Assembly: GCA_963784195.1 (NCBI GenBank)
Contig: CAWARA010000017.1
Location: 1 to 64,000, forward strand
Source of the DNA: CAVQAH01 sp963784195
GTDB lineage: Bacteria > Acidobacteriota > Vicinamibacteria > Vicinamibacterales > 2-12-FULL-66-21
Length of the DNA stretch: 64,000 nucleotides
Direction: 5' to 3'
Part shown: piece after piece, positions 8,849 to 17,616 of the stretch
Numbering within the stretch: the first letter of the stretch is position 1
How the letters are laid out: each line of letters begins with the position of its first letter
Made by a program: the position numbers and the translations under genes
The notes under the pieces: model-generated
What the model was told of the DNA's origin: nothing
Databases searched by the model: none
The model's input: only the letters and a program-made list of their open reading frames with translations

Positions 8849-10207
8849 ATGCCGGATTGGAAGACCCGACCGCTCGCGCTGCTGACTCTGGCGGTGACGA
8901 CAGCCGTGGCGATAGTGGCCCTGCCGTCCGCGCACGAGATCCCTGCGGACGTCACCGTCCATGCCTTCATCCGGCCCGAGGGACAGACGCTGCGGCTGCT
9001 CGTCCGGGCGCCCCTCAAGGCGATGCGCGACGTGACCTTTCCAACACGCGGCCCGGGCTTCCTGGACATCCCTCGCGCTGACGACACGGTTCGCGAAGCG
9101 GCCGTGGTCTGGATTGGCAACGGCCTGAGAGTGTACGAAGGCGACACGCCGATCGATGACCGGCGTCTCATCGCTGCCCGGGTGTCGCTGCCCTCGGACC
9201 GATCCTTCGGCTCATACTCAGACGCGCTCGCGCACGTGACGGCCGGCACGCTCCCTGCGAACACCGAGATCCCCTGGGACCAGGCGATGCTCGACACGTT
9301 GTTCGAATACCGCATCGCGTCGGATCGCTCGCGATTCTCAATCCGCCCGGAATTCGCGCGGCTCGGTCTGCGTGTCACCACCGTCCTGCGTTTCGTGCAA
9401 CCCGACGGTTCGGTGCGTGCGTTCGACTACAGCGGCGATCCCGGATTGATCAGGCTGGATCCGAGCTGGAGTCAGGCCGCTCTGAACTTCACAGCAATGG
9501 GGTTCCGTCACATTCTCGACGGCACCGACCATCTGCTCTTCCTGTTGTGCCTCGTGATCCCTTTCCGCCGCCTCCGCCCTCTCGTCCTGATCGTCACGGC
9601 GTTCACCCTCGCCCACTCGGTCACGCTGATCGCCTCTGCATACGGCATCGCGCCCGACGCGCTGTGGTTCCCTGCGCTGATCGAGACCCTCATCGCCGCA
9701 TCCATCGTCTACATGGCCCTCGAGAACATCGTCTCGGGCGGAGGGCTGCAGCGGCGCTGGATGATCGCGTTCGCCTTCGGCCTGGTGCACGGGTTCGGCT
9801 TCTCGTTCGCGCTGCGAGAGACCATGCAGTTTGCCGGCTCGCACCTGCTGACCTCTCTCCTCTTCTTCAATCTCGGCGTGGAGCTCGGTCAGATCCTGGT
9901 CGTCGCGCTGCTGGTGCCGGCCCTCGACCTGCTCTTCCGCTACGTCGTCGCCGAGCGGATGGGAACCATCATCGTGTCTGCGATCGTCGCGCACACCGGC
10001 TGGCACTGGATGGTCGACAGGGGCAGTCGGTTGAGCGAGTACGAGTGGCCGGCGTTCGACGCAGCCATCGTCGCAAGCAGCCTTCGCTGGCTGATGTTGA
10101 TCGTATTCGTGGCGGGAGTGTGGTGGTTGATCGCCGGCGTCTGGCGTCCGTGGCGAGTACGTAACAAGGTCCGGCTAAAGCCGGACACTACGGAAACCCG
10201 GTCGTAG
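8849..10207 (+). CDS. HupE/UreJ-family membrane protein
   Basis: A signal-like N-terminus (ends ALPSAHEI) and a periplasmic region of about 200 residues precede a C-terminal six- or seven-span membrane domain. Family motifs are GFRHILDGTDHLLFL, FTLAHSVTL and GLVHGFGFSFAL. These His/Asp-rich motifs are the hallmark of HupE/UreJ-type proteins, associated with nickel or cobalt uptake in hydrogenase and urease operons. No hydrogenase or urease gene is nearby, so the metal is not defined. The last 12 residues (VRLKPDTT...) are encoded by a REP palindrome beginning at 10169, so the stop codon is probably acquired and the native C-terminus likely lay near WRPWRVRNK. Confidence 0.8.
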   Translation: MPDWKTRPLALLTLAVTTAVAIVALPSAHEIPADVTVHAFIRPEGQTLRLLVRAPLKAMRDVTFPTRGPGFLDIPRADDTVREAAVVWIGNGLRVYEGDTPIDDRRLIAARVSLPSDRSFGSYSDALAHVTAGTLPANTEIPWDQAMLDTLFEYRIASDRSRFSIRPEFARLGLRVTTVLRFVQPDGSVRAFDYSGDPGLIRLDPSWSQAALNFTAMGFRHILDGTDHLLFLLCLVIPFRRLRPLVLIVTAFTLAHSVTLIASAYGIAPDALWFPALIETLIAASIVYMALENIVSGGGLQRRWMIAFAFGLVHGFGFSFALRETMQFAGSHLLTSLLFFNLGVELGQILVVALLVPALDLLFRYVVAERMGTIIVSAIVAHTGWHWMVDRGSRLSEYEWPAFDAAIVASSLRWLMLIVFVAGVWWLIAGVWRPWRVRNKVRLKPDTTETRS

Positions 10208-10259
10208 TGTCCGGCTTCAGCCGGACCGTCGTAGTTGTAGCGTCCGGCTTTAGCCGGAC
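10169..10259. repeat. cluster of three REP palindromes (GTCCGGC...GCCGGAC)
   Basis: Three copies: 10169-10186 GTCCGGCTAAAGCCGGAC, 10209-10226 GTCCGGCTTCAGCCGGAC and 10242-10259 GTCCGGCTTTAGCCGGAC. The first is inverted relative to the others. They separate the convergent HupE-like gene and aminotransferase, and the first copy lies inside the HupE-like open frame. Copies are joined by similar GTAGTGT-like linkers, as in REP/BIME clusters. Confidence 0.85.
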
Positions 10260-10280
10260 CGTCCTGAAACTCTGCGATCT

Positions 10281-11456
10281 CTACGCCGCGACAGCCTTGA
10301 CGCCGAGCACCTGGCCGAAGATGCCGACGGCGCGCTTCATCTCGTCCATCGTGCCGATCGAGATGCGCACATGCGACTTCTCGAACGGCGGGAAGTCGCG
10401 GCCGACGACGACATCCTGTTTGCGGCAGGCGTCGCGGAACTCCTTCGCCGGACGCTTGACGTCGACGAAGATGAAGTTGCACTGCGAGTCGGTGGATTTG
10501 TAGCCGTTCTTCGTGAACCAGTCGATCGTGAACTGCCGGGCGGCGGTGTTCCGCTGCGCTTCCTGCTGAAGACGGGCCTCATCGGTGATCGAGGCCAGCG
10601 CTGCCGCAATGCCGAGCACGTTCGTGCTCCCGCCGTAAAGCAGGTCCCGCATTTTCTTGATCGTGTCGGGCCGTCCGATGCCGTAGCCAACCCGGAGACC
10701 GGCCATGCCGTAGGCCTTGGAGAACGTGCGCGCAACGATCACGTTCGGAGTCTCGAGCGCCATAGGAATCTGGGTCTTATGGCGCGGATCGGTCACATAG
10801 TCGTGATAGGCCTCGTCGATCAGGACGCCGGTGTCGGGCGAATCGCGCCGGATGCGCTCGACGAAAGCGGTAACCGCCGTCGCCGGGTGAAACGTCGCCG
10901 CGGGATTGCTTGGATTGTCGAAGAAGACCAGCCCCGCGCCACGCGCCGCATCAGCCATCGCGTCGAGATCGTGATGGAGCGTGCTGGTGCCCGGCACCGC
11001 CCTCACGGGCGACCCGACAAGCTTTGCAACGTCGCTGCACTCCTCGTACGACGGCGTGCCGCCGACGAGCGGCTTCGACGCCGAGGCGAAGGCAAACGTC
11101 GCAGTCCTGAGGATCTGCGTCGAGCCGCACCCGACGATCACGTTCTCGGTCTTGCAGCCGTACTTGGCGGCAATCGCGGCAGCCAGCTCCCCGGCCTGCG
11201 ATGAGTATCGGGCCGCCGGGTAGCCGCGCTCGGTCAGCTTGCCGCGCATCGCGGCGATGGCTTTCTCGCCAGGGCCGAGCGGATTCTCGTTGTTGTGCAG
11301 CAGGAGGAGCGGCTGGGCGCTTTGCGCGGCGAGCACCTCGCCGAAGTCACGCGTCCACGGGCCGATGACCCGGCCGCCGCCAAGAATATGGCCACCCACG
11401 GCGGCCACGGCGCCCGTGCCGAGTGTCCTCACGAAACCGCGTCGCGACAGAGACAT
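10281..11456 (-). CDS. Tat-exported histidinol-phosphate-aminotransferase-like enzyme (first of pair)
   Basis: A 391-residue fold-type I PLP aminotransferase of the HisC/class I-II group. It opens with a twin-arginine signal, SLSRRGFVRTLGTGAVAAVGG, followed by the mature region LLLLHNNENPLGPGEKAI. NENPLG is the HisC substrate-loop motif. PLP residues: Lys247 in RTFSKAYGMAGLRVGYG, the FDNPSNPAATF Asn region and DEAYHDY. The final Arg sits in HVRISIG. A Shine-Dalgarno AAGGAG lies 8 nt before the ATG. Cytosolic HisC makes histidine; a Tat signal on this fold implies export of the folded, cofactor-loaded enzyme, so a role in histidine synthesis is unlikely. The downstream neighbour in transcription order is unrelated; the upstream gene is its paralogue. 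Confidence 0.85.
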   Translation of the reverse strand: MSLSRRGFVRTLGTGAVAAVGGHILGGGRVIGPWTRDFGEVLAAQSAQPLLLLHNNENPLGPGEKAIAAMRGKLTERGYPAARYSSQAGELAAAIAAKYGCKTENVIVGCGSTQILRTATFAFASASKPLVGGTPSYEECSDVAKLVGSPVRAVPGTSTLHHDLDAMADAARGAGLVFFDNPSNPAATFHPATAVTAFVERIRRDSPDTGVLIDEAYHDYVTDPRHKTQIPMALETPNVIVARTFSKAYGMAGLRVGYGIGRPDTIKKMRDLLYGGSTNVLGIAAALASITDEARLQQEAQRNTAARQFTIDWFTKNGYKSTDSQCNFIFVDVKRPAKEFRDACRKQDVVVGRDFPPFEKSHVRISIGTMDEMKRAVGIFGQVLGVKAVAA

Positions 11457-11522
11457 GTGCCTGCTCCTTAGTCACGTGCTGACGTCCGAACGTGCTCCCG
11501 ATTTGCTGCCGTCCTGCTTTCC

Positions 11523-11545
11523 CGATGTCCGATGTCCGATTCCCC
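11523..11545. repeat. heptamer array GATGTCC
   Basis: Direct repeats CGATGTCCGATGTCCGATTC with a 7-bp period, in the 94-bp gap between the two aminotransferase genes. The same heptamer array, longer, occurs at 39032-39080. Confidence 0.7.
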
Positions 11546-11550
11546 GACTC

Positions 11551-12743
11551 CTACCGCCCGCCCGCCGTCGGCGTCGTCAGACCGAGCACCGAACGAAAGA
11601 CACCGACCGCACGCTGCATTTCTTCCATCGTCCCGATGGAAATCCGGCAGTGTGTCTTCTCGAACGGCGGGAACGGCCGTCCTACCTGAATGCCCTGTTT
11701 CTCGCACGCGTCGCCGAACTCCCGCGCCGGGCGGCCGATGTTGACCCAGATGAAGTTCGCCTGCGAATCGGAGGTCTTGAACCCGGCAGTGCGGAAGAAG
11801 TCGGTCGCGAACTTCAGCGCTTCCGTGTTGCGGCGCTGCTCGCGGGCGATCTGCGCCTCGTCCTGGACTGAGACCACACCGGCCGCTACGACCGGCGCGT
11901 TCGCGTTGTAGGGCATCGTCCAGCGGCCAAGCTTGCTGATGACTTCGGCGTTGCCGATCGCGTAACCGAGACGCAATCCCGCCATGCCATGCGCCTTCGA
12001 CAAGGTGCGCGACACGATGACGTTGGGGAACTTGGAGACGAGCGGTACCGCCGTGGCATACGACGAATCGGTCACGTATTCGTGATACGCCTCGTCGAGC
12101 AGGATGACTGTCTGCGGTGACGCCTGGCTGATGCGCGTCACCATAGCGGTGATCTCGTCGGCGCTCCGCACGGCGCCCGTCGGGTTGTTCGGGTTGCAGA
12201 CGAATACGAGGCCCGCACCCGTTGCCGCGGCCGCCATCTTCTCCAGATCGAGCCGGCCCGCGTCGTCGACCGGCACTTCGTCGAGCCGCACCTTCAACGA
12301 CTTCGCAACCCGGGCAGGTGACTCGAAGGTGGGCAGCGCCGAGACGAGGCCCTTCGATGGTCCCGTGAATGCGCGCACCGCGGTGTCGAGGATCTCGCCG
12401 GAGCCAGCGCCCAGCAGCACGTTCTCGACCTTCAGACCGTTCCGGGTGGCAATCAGCGTCCGGAAGTCGACCATCGCCGGCTTCGCGTTCATCGGGTAGC
12501 GTCCGGAGTAGGCAAACGCGCGCTCGATGGCTTCGATCGCCACCGCGCTTGGCCCGAGCGGATTCTCGTTGCTGCTCAGACGAACCGCCGCCGCGCGTTC
12601 GCGTCCGAAGCCTGGGCTGCCTGATCGTCACTCCCGTGTTCCCCGACCCAGGCCTCCCGGCCACGGGCCGCAATGAACGTCGCGGAAGGGGCCGCAGCTC
12701 GTACCGTCAGGTTGCGAACGAATGCGCGTCGCGAGACCGACAT
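11551..12743 (-). CDS. Tat-exported histidinol-phosphate-aminotransferase-like enzyme (second of pair, frameshifted)
   Basis: Paralogue of the preceding enzyme. The main frame (from about 12590) has IEAIERAFAYSGRYP, the LSKAHGMAGLRLGYA lysine motif, LDEAYHEYVTDSSYA and the C-terminal RISIGTMEEMQRAVG. In that frame it starts at 12543, but similarity extends upstream: AAVRLSSNENPLGPSAVAIEAI is encoded without a start. The ATG at 12743 gives the Tat signal MSVSRRAFVRNLTV in a frame that stops at GCGGTTCGTCTGA. One base lost or gained in the GCGGCGG run near 12590 joins them. The ATG has a GAGAGG site. Joined length is about 396 residues. Either a sequencing indel or an early pseudogene. Function is inferred only from fold and signal. 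Confidence 0.8.
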
Positions 12744-12784
12744 GGTGCCTCTCTTTGCTGACTACTGAACTGTTCGCAGCGGGC

Positions 12785-13108
12785 AGTGCGCAAGTGCGCA
12801 GGTGCGCAGGTGCGCAAGTGCCGGGCTTTGCCCGCCAGAGCTTAGCCGGAGACGGGTGCCCGAGGCATCTTAGGCCCGGTTTCAGAGTCTGTCAAACGCA
12901 CAGGGCACGTGCGCGGGTGCGCAAGTGCGCGAGTGCGCAAGTGCGCGGGTGCGCGAGTGCCAGGTGCACAAGTGCTAGGTGACGGAGTGGCGGGTCCCAG
13001 GAGGTGCCAGGGTGCAACGACGGTGCTAGGGCGCCGTGCGCTCGCACCTGCGCACTTGCGCACTTGCGCACTTCGCGCACCTCGCGCACTCGCGCACTTG
13101 CGCACTTA
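12785..13108. repeat. large inverted array of TGCGCAAG octamers
   Basis: The 362-bp gap 12744-13105 holds no gene. Direct octamers (TGCGCAAG, TGCGCAGG, TGCGCGGG, TGCGCGAG) run at 12785-12821 and 12906-12985. The complementary units (CTTGCGCA, CTCGCGCA) run at 13042-13108. The left and right blocks could pair over about 60 bp. The right block abuts the stop codon of the oligopeptidase gene. The period is 8 bp with point variation between units. Related arrays are at 20998-21020 and 27221-27290. Confidence 0.85.
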
Positions 13109-15244
13109 CCCCCCGGTCGCCGCCGCCGCGGGTACCAACCCCATCTGCCAGAGCATGAAGGCGTAGCTGAATGCGGTTTCGCGCAGGGCGTCGTAGCGGC
13201 CGGAGGCGCCGCCGTGGCCGGCGCCCATGTTCGTTTTCAGCAGCAGCGGGTTTGAATCGGTCTTCGTCACCCTGAGCTTCGCTGCGAACTTGGCTCCCTC
13301 CCAGTACGGCACCTGGCTGTCGTTGAGCGACACCTGCACCAGGATGGCCGGATAGTTCTGGGCTTTGATGTTGTCGTAGGGCGAGTACTTGAGCATGGAC
13401 TCGAACGCAGGCTTCTCGTTCGGGTTCCCCCACTCGCTGTATTCGCTCGTCGTCAAGGGCAGCGAGGCGTCGAGCATGGTGTTCATGACGTCGACGAACG
13501 GTACCTGGGCCACCACTGCCCTGAAGAGGTCGGGGCGCATGTTCACCGCGGCGCCGACCAGCAACCCGCCGGCGCTGCCACCTTGGATCACGAGATGTTT
13601 CGATGACGTGTACGTGTTCTTGATCAGGAAGTCGGCGCAGTCGATGAAATCGTTGAACGTGTTCATCTTCTGCATCATGCGGCCCTGCTGCCGCCACTCT
13701 TCGCCGAGCTCGCCGCCGCCCCGGGGGTACGCGAGCGCGTAGATGACGCCGCGATCCAGCAGGCTCAGGCGGGCTGACGAGAACGACGGCGTCATCGACG
13801 CCCCGTACGATCCGTATCCGTACAGCAGGAGCGGGGCGCTGCCGTCCAGTTTCACGCCCTTGCGATAGACGAGCGACACCGGCACCTTCGTGCCGTCACG
13901 GGCGGTCACCCACACGCGCTGGCTCTCGTACGCCTTCGGGTCGTAGCCGCCGAGCACATCCTGCTGCTTCAGCAGCGTGCGCTTGCGCGACGTCAGGTCG
14001 TACTCGTAGATCGACGACGGCGTGACCATCGATTGATACGAGTAGCGGATCGTCGAGGTGTTGAACTCTGGGTTCGTGCTGAGGAACAGCGCGTAGTCCG
14101 CCTCGTCGGTGGCAATCCGGTGCGACTGCTTGGACGCCATGTCGATCACACGGAGATATGTCAGGCCGCCTTCACGCTCCGACACGACGAGGTGACCGGC
14201 GAAGAACGACAGGCTGTCGATCTTGACCGCGAGGTTGTGATCGATGAAAGGCTTCCAGTGCTTCTCGGAAGGATCGGACATCGGCGCGGTGACCACCCGG
14301 AAATTCTTCGCGCCACGATTGGTCGTAATGTAGAAAAGCCCCTTGTAGTGATCGACGTCGTACTCGTGCTCCGCCTCGCGCGGCAGCACGACGCGAAACG
14401 TTCCGAGGGGCTCGTTCGCAGGCAGGTAGCGGAACTCGCGCGATGTCTTCGCATACGACGCGATGAAGATCACGGATCGATCGAGCGATCGTCCGGCGCT
14501 GACGTCGAATTGCTCGTCCTTCTCTTCGTAGACGACGTCGCTCGAGTCCGCGCCCACCGCATGCCGCCAGATCTTGTCGGAGCGCTTCGAGACCGGGTCC
14601 TCGGTCGAATAGAACACTGTCTTGTTGTCGGTGGCCCACACCACCGAGCCCGCGCGCTCAATCTTTTCCTTCAGCAACTCACCCGTTCGCAGATCCTTCA
14701 CCTGCAACGTGTACTGCCGGTAGCCCGTGGTGTCGGTCGAAAACGCCAGCAGATTCCCGTCGTCGCTCACCGAGTAGGCGCCAAGCCCGAGGAACTTCTG
14801 CCCCTCGGCCAGCTTGTTCAGGTCCAGCAGGATCTCTTCCGGCGCGTCCATGTTCCCCTTGCGCCGGCACATGTACGGGTACTGCTTTCCTTCTTCCGTC
14901 CGCGAGTAATAGAAGTATTCGCCGAGCCGGGAGGGCACGCTGAGATCGGTCTGTTTGATGCGGCCGAGCATCTCGTTGTAGAGCTTTTCCTGAAGGTCCT
15001 TGGTCGCCTTCATCTGCTCTTCGGTGTAGGCGTTCTCCGCTTCGAGGTATTTGATGACCTCGGGGCTCTGCTTGTCCCGCAACCAGAAGTAATCGTCCTC
15101 GAGCGTGTAGCCGTGGATCTTGGTCGCGTGGGGCTTTCGCTCGGCAAGGGGCGGACGCGACGCGCCCTGGGCGAGCGTGCCAGGTGGATTCAGCAAGCCC
15201 GCAACCAATGCCGGCGAGGCAAGAAAAAGATGGCGCTTTCTCAC
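13106..15244 (-). CDS. ptrB: exported oligopeptidase B-like S9A peptidase
   Basis: A 712-residue serine oligopeptidase with a signal peptide (MRKRHLFLASPALVAGLLNP, cleavage after GTLAQG). A seven-bladed propeller covers roughly residues 80-440, and a C-terminal alpha/beta hydrolase follows. The catalytic serine is Ser557 in IQGGSAGGLL, with Asp in SLNDSQVPYW and His in GAGHGGASGRYD. Oligopeptidase B cleaves short peptides after basic residues. The acidic stretch YPRGGGELGEEWRQQGRMMQKMNTFNDFIDCADFL is typical of the family. The GTG at 15244 is the only start giving the signal peptide. It lies upstream of, and in the same orientation as, the aminotransferase pair, but the repeat array between makes joint transcription doubtful. 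Confidence 0.88.
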   Translation of the reverse strand: MRKRHLFLASPALVAGLLNPPGTLAQGASRPPLAERKPHATKIHGYTLEDDYFWLRDKQSPEVIKYLEAENAYTEEQMKATKDLQEKLYNEMLGRIKQTDLSVPSRLGEYFYYSRTEEGKQYPYMCRRKGNMDAPEEILLDLNKLAEGQKFLGLGAYSVSDDGNLLAFSTDTTGYRQYTLQVKDLRTGELLKEKIERAGSVVWATDNKTVFYSTEDPVSKRSDKIWRHAVGADSSDVVYEEKDEQFDVSAGRSLDRSVIFIASYAKTSREFRYLPANEPLGTFRVVLPREAEHEYDVDHYKGLFYITTNRGAKNFRVVTAPMSDPSEKHWKPFIDHNLAVKIDSLSFFAGHLVVSEREGGLTYLRVIDMASKQSHRIATDEADYALFLSTNPEFNTSTIRYSYQSMVTPSSIYEYDLTSRKRTLLKQQDVLGGYDPKAYESQRVWVTARDGTKVPVSLVYRKGVKLDGSAPLLLYGYGSYGASMTPSFSSARLSLLDRGVIYALAYPRGGGELGEEWRQQGRMMQKMNTFNDFIDCADFLIKNTYTSSKHLVIQGGSAGGLLVGAAVNMRPDLFRAVVAQVPFVDVMNTMLDASLPLTTSEYSEWGNPNEKPAFESMLKYSPYDNIKAQNYPAILVQVSLNDSQVPYWEGAKFAAKLRVTKTDSNPLLLKTNMGAGHGGASGRYDALRETAFSYAFMLWQMGLVPAAAATGG

Positions 15245-15342
15245 GAGACACTCTTTATGGGAAATGTGGCTGGCACGAGCCGCAGGGGCGCACTAGCGAT
15301 CATACCAGCCAGAGGTCGGAGAGAACGGCTGAGCTTGGTGTG

Positions 15343-17583
15343 TCAGGGGACGAAAGGATTTGGCGCCGGATTCGCGTTCGACCAGGAGCCCCCAAGCGCC
15401 CTCAAATGGGCGACGGCTCGCTCGAGCACCTCGTCCCGGCCGGCCCGGATGCCCGCAATCGTCGGTTTGACCTCGATATCGGGGACAAGGCCGATCCGCT
15501 GCAGCTGACGGCCATCCGGCCATCGCACGTCGTGGCCGGTAAACCGGACCTGCAACCCTCCCGGCAGGATCAGCGATGTGACGTCACCGTTGGCCCCGGT
15601 CGTCGGGGAACCGACGAAGGTGGTCCCGTTCGCAGCCTTGAAGAAGAGCCCGCTGTGCTCGGATTGACTGATGGCGCGTTCGTCGATCAACAGGACCGTC
15701 GGCCGCGCGTAGACGGCGCTCGTCGTCGGCGGTAGCTGCTGGAGGAAGCTCAATCGTTCAAACGTGCTGCCGGCCATGACCTGCGGCCTGAAGAAGAGCG
15801 CTACTGCCGGCGGCTTTCGCGTGTTGATTCGGGGCCCGATGGCCCATGCCGTGCCCCGCGGGTACCCGCGCATGTCGAATACGATGCCGATCGTGCTGCG
15901 GAACGCTTCGAACATGGCCGGCACACCTGGAACCTCGAGTCGCTCGAGGTCGGCATATCCGACATTGCCGTCGAGCAGGCGGGTCACGTCGCCGTTGCGA
16001 TCGGTCCGTGACACCGATTTCGTCTCTCGTGAGACCATGACCTCGCGGAGCACGCCCTCCGCGCCGCGCACGCCTAGCTTTGCCTTCGACCCCGCATCAC
16101 CGTTGAGCAGCCGGGTCTCGATCGATCGGTCCCTGCCTGCATTCGTCGAATACGCCAGGTGATCCTGCAGGCGTTTGATGCGCGCGCCAACTGGTTCGTC
16201 GTCCACGCTGACGATCTCGTCGCCGACCTCGAGCGTCGAGGTCGAGGAGCGGTCGTGGATGCGCGTCACAATCGGCTTGTTCTCGATGAATCGGACAGAC
16301 ACCGCCGGGGAAAACTCGCCGACCCATTTCGTCAGGGCGGCGCTGCCGGTCACGCCGACATGGCTGTCCTGGGTACGAGCGGCCATTCGCGCGAGTACCT
16401 GCGCGTACTCCAGCTCGTCTCGAGCTGCCAGCAGTCGCGGTGCGAACTCGGGCAAGACCTCATCCCACGGCTGGTCGAGCAGGTGCTTGTATGGAAAGAA
16501 CAGATCCATCACGCCCCACAACCGGTATGCCGCAATCAGGCGGTGGGCTTCCGAGGGATACGGCTCGTCGGCGTAGTAGAGGTCGGGAGCGGAAACCGGT
16601 GGCGGGTCATCAATCCCTCCATCGCGCGCGACCGGGAAGACCTCGAGTGCGCGGCGCCACGTGTCTTCCGCCGACCCGCTCGCTGCAATCGTCGAGTTGG
16701 GGTTGGCTTCCCATCGCTTGCCCGCGACGACGAGGTCTTCAACCCGGATCACCGCCGCATATCCGTCGCCGAGCATGATCGCCTGCGTCTTGACCGGCGT
16801 CCGAGGGGCGGAGTCGACCGTCACGATCGCACCCGATCCGTTCTGCTGCAGAGCCAGCGCGATGGGCGGAATGGGCGACTCGTGATCGACGAGGAAGACG
16901 ACGTTCTTCTTCGCGGCCCCTTCACGCGGCCGGATAATCGCGGCGGCCTCGACCATCTGCTTCGAAGAATAGAACCCGGCTCCACCGGCCTGGGCCCGGT
17001 AGCCGGAGTGAAGCACGGCGCGGCTCGACGGCATCGCGACGGGGTCGGACACCAGCAGATCGTTGAACCCGGCGAACGCCGGGGCAACCGCGTGCGCCGG
17101 CACCAGGACCCCGCGCAGGTCGACGACGACTTTCGACGCGTGCTTCAATCCCTGGAGATTGGCCTGCACGGTGATGTTCAGCGTCCCGGAGTTCGTCAGC
17201 GCCCCGCCCGCACGGAGATCGAGGACCAAGGCTTCATCGGTGCCAGTACCGATCTTTTTGACCGAGGCGATTCCCGGAGTGGGTACGCGCGAGTGCGGCT
17301 TATCGACCCGCGTCACCGGATCGTCAAGGGTTGCGAGCATGGCGTTGACCGCGTTTGCAAAGCTCTCGTCGCTCGTGGCCGCCTTCACCGCCGGCCACGC
17401 GTCGGAGAGCGCGCGGTCCCAGTCGCGATCGGTCAACGCCACGCGGGGATGTGCGAACTTCGCGGTCACCCAGACGCGTCCCAGGGCAGCGAGACGCTCG
17501 GGCGTCACGTCGGGAGGCGTGGCAATCGAACGAACACCCACCAGCGTGACGAGGATCGATGCTGCGGCGATGTTCCGGCGCAT
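15343..17583 (-). CDS. secreted S41-family peptidase
   Basis: A 746-residue exported protein with signal MRRNIAAASILVTLVGVRS. An N-terminal helical domain (LGRVWVTAKFAHPRV...) occurs in acidobacterial S41 proteins. A central region of about 200 residues is followed by a second helical segment (LIAAYRLWGVMDLFFPYKHLL), a PDZ-like domain (LEVGDEIVSVDDEPV) and the S41 core. The core shows VGYADLERL, GIVFDMRGYPRG, LLIDERAISQSEHSGLFF with the probable nucleophile serine, and VGSPTTGANGDVTSLILPGG. The start-site methionine lies 33 bp from the divergent PfkB gene, so the two genes share a very short promoter region. Substrates are unknown; a tail-specific-protease-like role in envelope protein turnover is the family expectation. 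Confidence 0.83.
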   Translation of the reverse strand: MRRNIAAASILVTLVGVRSIATPPDVTPERLAALGRVWVTAKFAHPRVALTDRDWDRALSDAWPAVKAATSDESFANAVNAMLATLDDPVTRVDKPHSRVPTPGIASVKKIGTGTDEALVLDLRAGGALTNSGTLNITVQANLQGLKHASKVVVDLRGVLVPAHAVAPAFAGFNDLLVSDPVAMPSSRAVLHSGYRAQAGGAGFYSSKQMVEAAAIIRPREGAAKKNVVFLVDHESPIPPIALALQQNGSGAIVTVDSAPRTPVKTQAIMLGDGYAAVIRVEDLVVAGKRWEANPNSTIAASGSAEDTWRRALEVFPVARDGGIDDPPPVSAPDLYYADEPYPSEAHRLIAAYRLWGVMDLFFPYKHLLDQPWDEVLPEFAPRLLAARDELEYAQVLARMAARTQDSHVGVTGSAALTKWVGEFSPAVSVRFIENKPIVTRIHDRSSTSTLEVGDEIVSVDDEPVGARIKRLQDHLAYSTNAGRDRSIETRLLNGDAGSKAKLGVRGAEGVLREVMVSRETKSVSRTDRNGDVTRLLDGNVGYADLERLEVPGVPAMFEAFRSTIGIVFDMRGYPRGTAWAIGPRINTRKPPAVALFFRPQVMAGSTFERLSFLQQLPPTTSAVYARPTVLLIDERAISQSEHSGLFFKAANGTTFVGSPTTGANGDVTSLILPGGLQVRFTGHDVRWPDGRQLQRIGLVPDIEVKPTIAGIRAGRDEVLERAVAHLRALGGSWSNANPAPNPFVP

Positions 17584-17596
17584 GGCAGTTCTTCCC

Positions 17597-17602
17597 TATA
17601 CT
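17597..17602 (+). promoter_or_regulatory. TATACT -10 candidate for the PfkB gene
   Basis: TATACT lies 14 nt before the ATG at 17617 in the 33-bp divergent gap. It matches the -10 consensus in five of six positions. No good -35 is seen 17 bp upstream, and no Shine-Dalgarno fits in the short leader. Confidence 0.35.
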
Positions 17603-17616
17603 GACGGGTCACCAGG

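Noticed and set aside
9338..10006. 222-residue antisense ORF in the HupE-like gene
   Set aside because: Highly charged His/Gln/Arg-rich translation typical of an antisense shadow in GC-rich DNA, no family similarity.
12785..13108. CRISPR array
   Set aside because: The units are 8 bp with no constant-length unique spacers and no cas genes nearby; it is a short-period tandem repeat in inverted orientation.
12842..13255. small cysteine-rich ORFs (e.g. MRKCASARGARSAQVRKCAG)
   Set aside because: They are translations of the octamer array, not peptides with independent support such as a ribosome site or conservation.
14033..15508. 491-residue plus-strand ORF over the oligopeptidase gene
   Set aside because: Antisense to a clearly conserved S9A peptidase; low-complexity Arg/Val/Leu composition without recognisable motifs.
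16159..17604. 481-residue plus-strand ORF over the S41 gene
   Set aside because: Antisense shadow; the minus strand has the catalytic motifs and signal peptide.
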